A program made the translations under genes and the position numbers. Below, piece after piece: positions 1 through 6,842 of a DNA stretch of 25,029 bases; within the stretch, counting starts at the first letter, position 1, and the number at the start of each line of letters is the position of its first letter. Origin of the DNA: Bdellovibrionales bacterium (lineage in GTDB: Bacteria > Bdellovibrionota > UBA2428); assembly GCA_018266335.1 (NCBI GenBank), contig JAFEAR010000055.1, positions 1 through 25,029 on the forward strand. Direction: 5' to 3'. The notes beneath the pieces are model-generated. The model had not been told where the DNA came from and ran no database searches. It saw nothing but the letters and a program-made list of their open reading frames with translations.

Positions 1-518
1 AAACGCTGGTAACGGAAGCGAAGCAGAAGGTCGAAACTGGTACGAAGGTAGCTCATCAGTGCGCAGAGATCTTCGATGAAGTTGTGAATAGTGTGAATAG
101 CGTAAACGTGATGATCGATGAAATTTCGAATGCTTCCCGCGAACAATCGCAGGGCATCAGCGAAATTGCCAAAGCTATGAACCAGCTCGACGAAGCTACG
201 CACGAAAACGCAACGACGTCTCAGGAGTCTGCACAGTCGTCTGATTTGCTACGTCAGCGTGCCAACTCTGTGAATGCAATCGTGACCAACTTGAACAGTA
301 TGGTGGAGGGGGGAGAGGTATCTGCTGTCACTCCCGCTGCCGTTGCTGTAACTCCGACCGCCACCGTCTTAGCTTTTGAGAAACGGACCGATAAGAAAAC
401 TAAGAGCCTTGCGAAGCAAACGTCGACCGGAGGTAAGACTCACTCCGCGCCCATGAAGAAGGCAGTTGGGGCTGAGGACATGCCTTCGGGCGACGACCCT
501 CGTTTCGAGGACCTGTAA
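1..518 (+). CDS. Methyl-accepting chemotaxis protein, C-terminal fragment
   Basis: The reading frame is open from base 3 to the TAA at 516-518, so this is the 3' end of a gene that begins outside the window (171 visible residues). The first ~100 residues are a heptad-rich, Ala/Ser/Gln/Glu-rich helix with the short motifs EISNASREQSQGISEIAKAM and LDEATHENATTSQESA, typical of the descending arm and methylation helix of an MCP cytoplasmic hairpin. Such receptors signal through CheW/CheA and are methylated by CheR and demethylated by CheB. After the coiled coil comes a flexible Ala/Val/Pro then Lys-rich tail of about 75 residues ending in DDPRFEDL. That acidic-aromatic end resembles the tethering pentapeptides of other receptors but is not the canonical NWETF. 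The next two genes encode CheR and CheB fusions, so this receptor is a likely substrate. The ligand domain is not visible. Confidence 0.9.
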   Translation, partial: TLVTEAKQKVETGTKVAHQCAEIFDEVVNSVNSVNVMIDEISNASREQSQGISEIAKAMNQLDEATHENATTSQESAQSSDLLRQRANSVNAIVTNLNSMVEGGEVSAVTPAAVAVTPTATVLAFEKRTDKKTKSLAKQTSTGGKTHSAPMKKAVGAEDMPSGDDPRFEDL

Positions 519-562
519 TTTGAGTTTTGGAGGCGCTCGGTTCGGGCGTTTTCGCATACTTT

Positions 563-568
563 AAGGAG
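563..568 (+). promoter_or_regulatory. Shine-Dalgarno AAGGAG deciding a TTG start
   Basis: AAGGAG lies 5 nt before the TTG at 574. No ATG sits nearby in this frame, and CheR homology begins within the first ten residues, so TTG is the chosen start of the cheR fusion gene. Confidence 0.75.
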
Positions 569-573
569 CAACT

Positions 574-2433
574 TTGGCTAAAGCTTTACGCAGTGATTCG
601 TTGGACGATGTTTGTGAATTGATCACCCAGGTTACGGGGGTTCAGCTCGGTGAAAAAAACCGAGTTATGGTGGAATCTCGGCTTACCAAACGTCTCATTA
701 GCCTAGGGCTAAAAAGCGTCGCTGAGTACGTGGCTTATTTTAATGAGCATCAGGATGAAGAGTTAAAGTCGCTCATCTCCTTGATGACCACACACCACAC
801 CTATTTTTTTCGCGAATTTTCTCAGTTCGATTTTTTGCTGCAGACGGCGTTGCCCTCTGTGGTGGCCCGCTTGAAGGCCAGTGGTCAAAAGAAAATTCGA
901 GTTTGGTCGGCGGCCTGCAGCCGTGGTCAAGAAGTCTACTCGTTGGCCATGTTTTTGGATCAGCATCTGAGCACAATTGCTCCTGGATTTAGCTTTGAGA
1001 TTCATGGATCCGATATTGATCCTGAATCGGTTCACTATGCACAGAATGGTGTGTATCCTTGGCGTGAAGTTAAAGAAATTCCCCGTCAATATCTAGAACC
1101 TTATTGGTCGCGGGGAGTGGGCGATATTCGTGAGTTCGCGGCGGTAAAAAAGAGTTTACGTGAACATTGCTCGTTTGGAACTGGAAATCTAATTTCTCCG
1201 GGACAGACTAGTGCCGCGGCTAAATACGATATTATTTTTTGCCGGAACGTTTTTATCTATTTTTCTCCTGACCAGATTGCAAAGTCAACGCATACGTTGC
1301 TTTCGAGTTTGGAGTCTCACGGTTACTTGTTCGTGGGGTTGTCTGAATCGCTCAATCAGCTGCAGCTACCTACCTACCATGTGGGTCCCTCGGTCTACAT
1401 GAAGGAGAGGCCCTCCGCGAGTGCGGGTACTTCTGCCTCGGCGAGCAAGGGATTGGGCGCGACGCCCAGGATTGCGAGCAATCCCGTTCCTAATCCGCTG
1501 CGTGTGCTTTGCGTAGACGACTCCGGTACAGTTCTCAGTCTGCTTAAAAAAGTTCTTGCTCGTACCCACGGATTCGAAGTGGTCGGCGTTGCAAAAAACG
1601 GTTTGGAAGCCACGCAGTGGCTTAAGAGCAACACTGCGGATCTCCTGACGCTTGATATTCACATGCCTGAACAAGGTGGAGTGGAGTATTTGGAGCGTAA
1701 CTTCAAAGCGGGCTCACACCCGCCCGTGGTGGTGGTGAGTTCAGTGAGCCGCGAAGATAAAACGCTAGCTCAGAAATGTTTATCTTTGGGGGCTAGCGAC
1801 TACGTTGAGAAACCCGACCTTGCGAACCTTGATGTCAAAGGCGAGGAATTGCGGAACAAACTGCTGAGCGCTTGGAAGCTTCGGGCAACGGGGACCGCGA
1901 TCTCCATACCGGCCAAAAATATCGATAAGCAATTTTCACGTGATCTTGCGAAGCTTGATCCTAAGCACTCCGCTCTCATTGTGGTTGCTACGGCTTCGCG
2001 GCGAACGGATGTCGAAACGATTTGGGGGACCTTTGCATCTCAAAACCGACCACCAATGGTTTGGTTAGAGCCGCAGGCACGTGGTAGCGTGGGCGGACTA
2101 TTCAAGGCTCTGCAGGCCGATCATTTTTCGTGGGATCAGACCTATCAGCACGGGCCGCTTCATGGATCACTGGAGGAACATTTCTTAGTTGCCGCCGGAT
2201 CGTTGGGGACTCGTCATTGTTCCGTTCTGTTTTTGGACGATGGAACAAATTCCCTCGTGAAGGCTTGTCTGAAAAACGCCTCCAACATGAAGCGGGTGCA
2301 GGTGCTCGCAGATGATTCATGGCAGGCGGAACTAGGTACACAAGAATCGCCGGTGCATAAACTTATGCGTCTTCCGGTGACGAGCATGGCTTACCACGTT
2401 GAAGAGTTTCTCGGAGGATGGAAGAAATCATGA
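574..2433 (+). CDS. cheR: Chemotaxis fusion: CheR methyltransferase - receiver - degenerate CheB-like domain
   Basis: This 619-residue cytoplasmic protein methylates receptor glutamates using S-adenosylmethionine. Residues ~8-265 are CheR: FFRE near 78, the SAM-site segment VWSAACSRGQEVYSLAM, the acidic HGSDIDPE, and CRNVFIYF, all matching the family. A Ser/Ala/Pro linker leads to a receiver domain (309-430) with intact D315/D316, phosphoacceptor D361, S389/S390 and K413; its DLLTLDIHMPE and GASDYVEKP segments are of the CheB-receiver type. Residues ~467-615 align without gaps over about 30 residues to the esterase domain of the next gene. The catalytic Ser, His and Asp positions there are Thr473, Glu499 and Asn, and the GSSTGG turn is ATASRR, so esterase activity looks lost. 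The stop codon overlaps the next gene's ATG. CheR and receiver calls are secure; the CheB-like relic is my alignment by eye. Confidence 0.92.
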   Translation: MAKALRSDSLDDVCELITQVTGVQLGEKNRVMVESRLTKRLISLGLKSVAEYVAYFNEHQDEELKSLISLMTTHHTYFFREFSQFDFLLQTALPSVVARLKASGQKKIRVWSAACSRGQEVYSLAMFLDQHLSTIAPGFSFEIHGSDIDPESVHYAQNGVYPWREVKEIPRQYLEPYWSRGVGDIREFAAVKKSLREHCSFGTGNLISPGQTSAAAKYDIIFCRNVFIYFSPDQIAKSTHTLLSSLESHGYLFVGLSESLNQLQLPTYHVGPSVYMKERPSASAGTSASASKGLGATPRIASNPVPNPLRVLCVDDSGTVLSLLKKVLARTHGFEVVGVAKNGLEATQWLKSNTADLLTLDIHMPEQGGVEYLERNFKAGSHPPVVVVSSVSREDKTLAQKCLSLGASDYVEKPDLANLDVKGEELRNKLLSAWKLRATGTAISIPAKNIDKQFSRDLAKLDPKHSALIVVATASRRTDVETIWGTFASQNRPPMVWLEPQARGSVGGLFKALQADHFSWDQTYQHGPLHGSLEEHFLVAAGSLGTRHCSVLFLDDGTNSLVKACLKNASNMKRVQVLADDSWQAELGTQESPVHKLMRLPVTSMAYHVEEFLGGWKKS

Positions 2434-3887
2434 CCCATCGGCCCGCCGATTTTACCCAGCTCGCCACGGCGAAATACTGGATCGGCAAAGCCGGAGAGAG
2501 TGCTTATCTTAAAGCCTCCAATCATGTGGGCTTTGTGGCCCTGGTGGATGCCCGGGACCAACGTATGGGGGCTTTGCTGTGGTCAGTTGGGGAAAGTCCG
2601 GAGACCTTTACTGCCCGGTGCCGTGAGTTGGTAACTCAATTTCAGGCGGGGATGAAGCCCGGCTCGCCCATCGAAGCTAAGTTCGTAGCTTCGGAATCGG
2701 CGCTGGCTACCGTGGCTGGTCTGGTGAGCTATTTTCAGCAAAAACTGGGCGCAAAAATTTTAGCCAAAGAATGTTCTGGAGCGGAGTTTATTCTTCAGGC
2801 TCCCGAGTCTAAAGTGAAAGTCAGCTATGCTCCCGCGGCCAGGAAGTGTCGTGTCTTGATTGTGGATGACTCCAAAACCATTCGAGACCTACTCAAGGCG
2901 GTCCTTTCTTCGGACGCGAATATCGATGTCGTGGCTGAAGCATCCATGCCCAATGAAGTCGAAGGACTGATTCAGCAATATCGCCCCGATGTAATAACCC
3001 TCGACCTGCAGATGCCGCAGATGAACGGGGTGGAGTTGCTGCGTAAAATAATGCCCAAAATGCCCATTCCCACGGTGCTCGTTACTTCTATGAGCCTGAC
3101 GGAAGGGCGAATGGTGCTCGAAGCTCTGGAAGCCGGCGCCGTTGATTATATTCAGAAGCCTCGTTTTGAGGAACTGAAGATGATGGCTCCCATTATTGTA
3201 GAAAAAGTTTTAGCTGCATCGACAGCTAAATTGACTCGGTCTCAAGCAACGCCAACGACGCTCAAATCGCGACGCTTGCAGGCCCCTTTAAATTCGAACG
3301 ATAATTCAGTGATCTTGATTGGATCATCTACTGGAGGTCCGCAGGCCTTGCGGAGTCTGTTGGGCGCTTTGCCGGCCAGTATTCCTCCCATTGTTATTGT
3401 GCAACACATTCCCGCAGTTTTCTCGAAGGCCCTAGCGGATTCGCTTACACAGGCCTGCGCCTTTCCGGTGTTGGAGGCCAAAGATGGGGACGAAGTGAAG
3501 GCGGGTCAAGCGCTCATGGCCCCCGGTGGAATGCAGATGGAAATTCTACGCAGCTCGGCGGGCGTGCTGACGGTGAAGGTTTTTGATGGAGCGCCCGTGA
3601 ACCGTCACAAACCTTCGGTGGACGTCCTGTTTCAGAGTGGCGTAAAAGCGCTCGGGCGTAGGGCGGTGGGAGTTATTTTGACCGGTATGGGTGCAGATGG
3701 CGCTAAGGGTTTGCTGGCGTTGCGGCAGGCCGGCGCGCGCACCGTTGCCGAGCATGAGTCGAGCTGCATCGTTTACGGTATGCCACGGGAAGCAATAAAA
3801 ATTGGAGCGGCCGAAGACATCGCTCCCCTTGAAGATATTCCGCTGGTTCTTCAGCGATTGCTCGCCCGTTCGAAAAAAGCAGCCTAA
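2430..3887 (+). CDS. cheB: Chemotaxis fusion: degenerate CheD-like domain - receiver - CheB methylesterase
   Basis: This 485-residue protein is a receiver-controlled receptor methylesterase. Receiver residues 140-262 show VDDSKTIRDLL, phosphoacceptor D192 and K243. The CheB domain (~293-478) keeps the full triad: S300 in GSSTGG, H326 in QHIP and D423 in TGMGADG, with 26- and 97-residue spacing as in the family. CheB normally starts with its receiver, but here ~135 extra residues precede it. They follow CheD order: NHVGFVALVDARDQRMGALL, then IEAKFVASES, then QQKLGAKILAKECSG. The CheD catalytic Cys position appears to be F35 and the His position W51, so deamidase activity is not expected. I chose ATG 2430 (ATGA overlap with the upstream stop, GGAGG 12 nt and GGAAG 5 nt upstream) over ATG 2418, which sits directly on the SD. 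CheB is certain; the CheD relic is probable. Confidence 0.93.
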   Translation: MTHRPADFTQLATAKYWIGKAGESAYLKASNHVGFVALVDARDQRMGALLWSVGESPETFTARCRELVTQFQAGMKPGSPIEAKFVASESALATVAGLVSYFQQKLGAKILAKECSGAEFILQAPESKVKVSYAPAARKCRVLIVDDSKTIRDLLKAVLSSDANIDVVAEASMPNEVEGLIQQYRPDVITLDLQMPQMNGVELLRKIMPKMPIPTVLVTSMSLTEGRMVLEALEAGAVDYIQKPRFEELKMMAPIIVEKVLAASTAKLTRSQATPTTLKSRRLQAPLNSNDNSVILIGSSTGGPQALRSLLGALPASIPPIVIVQHIPAVFSKALADSLTQACAFPVLEAKDGDEVKAGQALMAPGGMQMEILRSSAGVLTVKVFDGAPVNRHKPSVDVLFQSGVKALGRRAVGVILTGMGADGAKGLLALRQAGARTVAEHESSCIVYGMPREAIKIGAAEDIAPLEDIPLVLQRLLARSKKAA

Positions 3888-3898
3888 AATACTTTTCC

Positions 3899-4846
3899 AT
3901 GCCGGGTGTGCGTTTTGCACCGTCACCGACGGGTGCTTTTCATGTGGGTAACTTTCGTACGGCGTGGATTTCCCATGCGTGGGCCCGCGCGCTCCAGGAA
4001 CCCTGGGTGGTGCGCTTTGAAGACATCGACACCCCGCGAGTTCTTCCTGGTGCCCAGGAACAGCAGCTCAGTGATATGCGCGAGCTCGGATTAGCACCCG
4101 ATCGAATCGAAGTGCAAAGCGCGCAGCGCGATCGGCATTGGCAGTATTTTCTTCGCGCCGTGCGCGAGGGCCAGGTGTATCCTTGCTTTTGTTCGCGGAG
4201 CGAAGTTCAGACTGCCATTGGCGGGCTCGCTTCGGCTCCGCATGCCGAAGGGCCGGTCTACAGCGGGCACTGCCGCAAGTGGTTGGGCACGCCAGAGCCT
4301 TATCCACGGGTTGCGAGTCCCAGCATTGGTTGGCGTTTTCGTAGTCAGATGGCGGCGGACGGAGCTCAAGATTTTTTGGTGGCCCGTACTTGGCCCACGT
4401 TAGCGGCGGCCTGGCGGGCCGAGGCCGTGGACGAAGCGGAGGCGGATCGTTACGGTTTTGTACCTGCTTACCAGTGGGCCTGTGCGCTCGACGATTTTTT
4501 GGGTGATTTTCGCTTGCTGGTGCGAGCCTGGGATTTGGAGAACGTTTTGCGCACCCAGCGTGAGTTGCAGGCCCTCTTTGCCCGGTGGACCGCGCGCCCG
4601 GCCAGTCTCCAGGCCGTGTTTCACACGGCGCTCGTGACCCGCAATAACGGCCAGCGACTCGAAAAACGCACGCGCGGAGTGACGCGCGAAGATCTATCCG
4701 CGGCCGGTTTATGGCCCGCGGCTCTGCGGGCGCGCTTTGCGGAAAGCTTTAGGGTAAATTTAAGTGATTGGTCGACGAGCCCCGGGTGGGGCGAGTCGCG
4801 GCGCCAGTTGACGCTCGCGGAGCTGGGTGTGGAGGACATCGAATGA
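3899..4846 (+). CDS. gluQ: Glutamyl-Q tRNA(Asp) synthetase
   Basis: This 315-residue enzyme is a class I synthetase-like catalytic domain that attaches glutamate to queuosine at the wobble position of tRNA(Asp). The start VRFAPSPTGAFHVGN carries the HIGH-type motif (HVGN at 15-18). The length and the absence of an anticodon-binding domain separate it from GluRS. A zinc-site pattern specific to this family is present: C96 and C98 in YPCFCSR, then Y121 and C125 in YSGHC. WDLENVLRTQ and the RLEKR motif (253-257) correspond to the KMSKS region; the usual LSK is LEK here. It begins 11 nt after cheB and no clear SD is seen. Its stop overlaps the next ATG. Confidence in the family is high. Confidence 0.93.
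   Translation: MPGVRFAPSPTGAFHVGNFRTAWISHAWARALQEPWVVRFEDIDTPRVLPGAQEQQLSDMRELGLAPDRIEVQSAQRDRHWQYFLRAVREGQVYPCFCSRSEVQTAIGGLASAPHAEGPVYSGHCRKWLGTPEPYPRVASPSIGWRFRSQMAADGAQDFLVARTWPTLAAAWRAEAVDEAEADRYGFVPAYQWACALDDFLGDFRLLVRAWDLENVLRTQRELQALFARWTARPASLQAVFHTALVTRNNGQRLEKRTRGVTREDLSAAGLWPAALRARFAESFRVNLSDWSTSPGWGESRRQLTLAELGVEDIE
4831..4835 (+). promoter_or_regulatory. Shine-Dalgarno GGAGG for the thioesterase
   Basis: GGAGG lies 7 nt before ATG 4843, which overlaps the gluQ stop as ATGA. It supports 4843 over the in-frame upstream start at 4768, whose extra residues are only gluQ read out of frame. Confidence 0.8.
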
Positions 4847-5271
4847 GCATTTGGTTTAAAGATTACAGCCTGGACGAAGTGAACGCTCGGGGCCGTGGAA
4901 CGATGGTGGAGCACGTGGGAATTGAGGTCATCGAAATCGGCCCCGACTTTTTGCTCGGCACCATGCCCGTGGATCACCGCACGAAGCAACCCGTGGGCCT
5001 TTTGCACGGCGGAGCTTCGGTGGTGTTAGCCGAAACGCTGGCGAGCACGGCGGGTAATTTGATTGTGGATCGCGATCATGAATACTGTGTGGGTCTGGAA
5101 ATCAACGCGAACCACATTCGTTCCGTTACCGCGGGGCACGTTCTGGGGCGCAGCACGCCGGTGCACGTGGGTAAGTCGACGCAGGTTTGGGAAACGCGTA
5201 TCACACAAAACGATAAGCTCGTTTGCGTGAGTCGCATGACGCTCGCCGTGCTGAAGCGCCCGCAGAAGTAA
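4843..5271 (+). CDS. menI: Hot-dog acyl-CoA thioesterase, MenI/YdiI-like
   Basis: This 142-residue protein closely matches the YdiI/MenI group of the PaaI-like hot-dog thioesterases, cytoplasmic enzymes that hydrolyse aromatic or aliphatic acyl-CoA. In menaquinone synthesis the substrate is 1,4-dihydroxy-2-naphthoyl-CoA. The active-site segment is VGLLHGGASVVLAETLAS, with H55 and the catalytic E64, preceded by the MPVDHRTKQP segment. GLEINANHIRSV is another family signature. Length is normal for the family. It is translationally coupled to gluQ. No other menaquinone gene is in the window, so the physiological substrate is uncertain and a general housekeeping thioesterase role is equally possible. 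Confidence 0.88.
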   Translation: MSIWFKDYSLDEVNARGRGTMVEHVGIEVIEIGPDFLLGTMPVDHRTKQPVGLLHGGASVVLAETLASTAGNLIVDRDHEYCVGLEINANHIRSVTAGHVLGRSTPVHVGKSTQVWETRITQNDKLVCVSRMTLAVLKRPQK

Positions 5272-5279
5272 CGCCGATA

Positions 5280-5795
5280 TTACAGAGCAATCCAGTAACG
5301 TCGTTTGGCTTTTTGGCCCTCAACGTTCAGAATGTTTTCGAGCACTCCGCCGCAGTTTTCAATGGTGCGTATAGAAGCCACGTTGCTATCGTCGCAGGTC
5401 ACCAGTGCGCGTTGCAGTCCGAGCGCCCGCGCGAAGGGTAAAGATTGGCGGAGCATTTCGGTGGCGTAGCCGCGCCGCCGATGTGCGGGGAGTACGCCGT
5501 AGCCAATGTGACCGCCAATGCGCAGGAGAAAATCGTTAAGACTGTGACGCAGTCCGAGTCGTCCCACGATTTCTGATCCCACGAAGCCACAGAGGAAAGT
5601 ATCCGGCACGCGGTTGGGAGCCAGGTTAATGCCTCGTTTGCGATCGTCCAGGCTTTGTAGGTAGCTGGCGTATGAGGGTGCGGTCGCGAAGCCGTCGGCG
5701 AAGATAAATCCGGGGGCATCGTCCCAGGAATCCACGGCGCGGAGAAAGGCCACTTCGTCGTTAGGGGTTAATTCGCGGAGAATAAGGTGGCTCAT
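5280..5795 (-). CDS. GNAT-family N-acetyltransferase
   Basis: The protein has 171 residues when started at the ATG at 5795; an in-frame upstream start at 5840 would run into the neighbouring gene's coding region. It has a GNAT fold: SEIVGRLGLRH, then GYGVLPAHRRRGYATEML (residues 99-116) with the acetyl-CoA-binding RRRGYA loop, then TCDDSNVASIRTIENCGG, typical of the C-terminal half. The closest group I recognise is the COG3981-type predicted acetyltransferases. The acceptor substrate is unknown. It lies 2 nt after the stop of the leftward gene at 5798-6745, so the two are probably cotranscribed, and it converges on the thioesterase gene with an 8-nt gap. Confidence 0.88.
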   Translation of the reverse strand: MSHLILRELTPNDEVAFLRAVDSWDDAPGFIFADGFATAPSYASYLQSLDDRKRGINLAPNRVPDTFLCGFVGSEIVGRLGLRHSLNDFLLRIGGHIGYGVLPAHRRRGYATEMLRQSLPFARALGLQRALVTCDDSNVASIRTIENCGGVLENILNVEGQKAKRRYWIAL

Positions 5796-5797
5796 GA

Positions 5798-6745
5798 CTA
5801 CCGGTATTTCTTGATGGGCGTGTCGGACCCCGAAACGCACAACACATGGGCCCCGACTTTTCCGGTGTGGGGGTCGCGAATGTACAGGTTGTTGTCGCGC
5901 GCGACTACGGCGGCTTGCGTGCGCGTAAGCACCCGCCCGCGAGGACCAGTGTAGGTTTTTCCTTCCGGGTCTTTAGGGCTGAATTGGGCGGCCACCTGGG
6001 CGAAATCCTGTGCCGCGAGATTGAGGTCGGTGTACGTGTCTTCTGCGCCCCCGCCGTAAAATTTTACTTGCTGCACGTAAGGTTCAGCGGCGGAGTCAAA
6101 TCCGCCCAGTCGCGCCACCATTCGGTAGGGACTGATCCATAAAAATTCGGCCGTGCCGTTGGGTAAGTTTTCTTGCAGCATCGGGCCTATCGAGTTGAGG
6201 GTGGACATATCCGCGAGGCGCCAAGTTCCTTGGGGCGACATGCCGGCACAAATTCTTTTGGCTTCACCAAAAGTGGCGGCTCGTAAGCGTGTATCAACAA
6301 TGGTGCTATTGGCGCCAGCGCCGATCATGTGGATGGCGGACAATCCATTTACGGTTCCATTTGCTTGCTGCACAAATTTTTCGCGGGCATTGCTCCACCA
6401 GGCGGGTTTGCGGCTGGACTCTCGAAAGCCGCCGCTGGCGTTTAAGGATGCAACGGGAGCAGTTGAATCGCTGTCGGGTGCTGGACGTCGAAGGGGGCGC
6501 GTGATTTCAGGCGGAGGCGATGCGTTGTCGTGGGTTGGTGTTTCAGCGCCTACTGGCGCGGGGGTGTCCTCGGGATCGCTCTCGATGGGAAGAGGATTGG
6601 CTCTGTGCGGGGCGGGCGAGGATTGGGAATTGCGGAGGCGGCGCTGGGCACGCTCGTAGGCTGCCTGGGCTCCGGACTGAGCTCTAGCCGTGGTAGCGGA
6701 GCACGCCAAAGAAAGAAGAAATATCCGGAGCAGGGATTGGGCCAT
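5798..6745 (-). CDS. Secreted protein with possible Lcl/DUF1566-like C-terminal domain
   Basis: The protein has 315 residues. The N-terminus MAQSLLRIFLLSLACSATTA followed by RAQ is a clear Sec signal peptide, probably cleaved after ARA, so the protein is periplasmic or secreted. Residues ~30-115 are low-complexity, rich in Pro, Ser and Ala, and probably an extended spacer. The folded part is ~120-315. FGEAKRICAGM followed by TWRLADMSTLNSI and EFLWIS, ending in HVLCV, has the pattern of the Lcl/DUF1566 domain (EA..C..., WRLP, then a C-terminal CV). The WRLP core is WRLAD and the match is by eye only. A TATAAT hexamer sits 5 nt before the ATG. It is probably cotranscribed with the downstream acetyltransferase, though no functional link is apparent. 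Confidence 0.8.
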   Translation of the reverse strand: MAQSLLRIFLLSLACSATTARAQSGAQAAYERAQRRLRNSQSSPAPHRANPLPIESDPEDTPAPVGAETPTHDNASPPPEITRPLRRPAPDSDSTAPVASLNASGGFRESSRKPAWWSNAREKFVQQANGTVNGLSAIHMIGAGANSTIVDTRLRAATFGEAKRICAGMSPQGTWRLADMSTLNSIGPMLQENLPNGTAEFLWISPYRMVARLGGFDSAAEPYVQQVKFYGGGAEDTYTDLNLAAQDFAQVAAQFSPKDPEGKTYTGPRGRVLTRTQAAVVARDNNLYIRDPHTGKVGAHVLCVSGSDTPIKKYR

Positions 6746-6750
6746 GCCTC

Positions 6751-6756
6751 ATTATA
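6751..6756 (-). promoter_or_regulatory. Perfect TATAAT hexamer 5 nt before a start codon
   Basis: On the minus strand TATAAT reads into GAGGC and then the ATG at 6745. If it is a -10 box, transcription would begin at or next to the A of ATG, giving a leaderless mRNA. No good -35 hexamer lies at 16-18 nt spacing (a TTGACT ends one base away), so the promoter call is tentative. Confidence 0.35.
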
Positions 6757-6790
6757 CAGTCAAACTTTTGCCGGGCGGTGAGAGTTACTT

Positions 6791-6804
6791 GTCAACGATT
6801 TGAC
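6791..6804. repeat. Short inverted repeat GTCAA-cgat-TTGAC in a divergent intergenic region
   Basis: A perfect 5-bp inverted repeat with a 4-bp spacer lies in the 97-bp gap between the divergent genes at 6745 and 6843. Read outwards it gives TTGACA on the minus strand and TTGACC on the plus strand, which look like back-to-back -35 boxes. A matching -10 is not clear on either side. It could instead be an operator. Confidence 0.3.
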
Positions 6805-6842
6805 CATGGCTCCGTGGGAGATGCGATATCCTTGAACCTGCG

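Noticed and set aside
84..518. A complete small gene beginning at GTG 84
   Set aside because: The frame is open to the window edge and encodes receptor coiled coil before base 84, so it is the end of a larger gene.
6153..6659. A 168-residue plus-strand frame
   Set aside because: It is antisense to the secreted protein gene at 5798-6745, which has a signal peptide and a recognisable domain layout.
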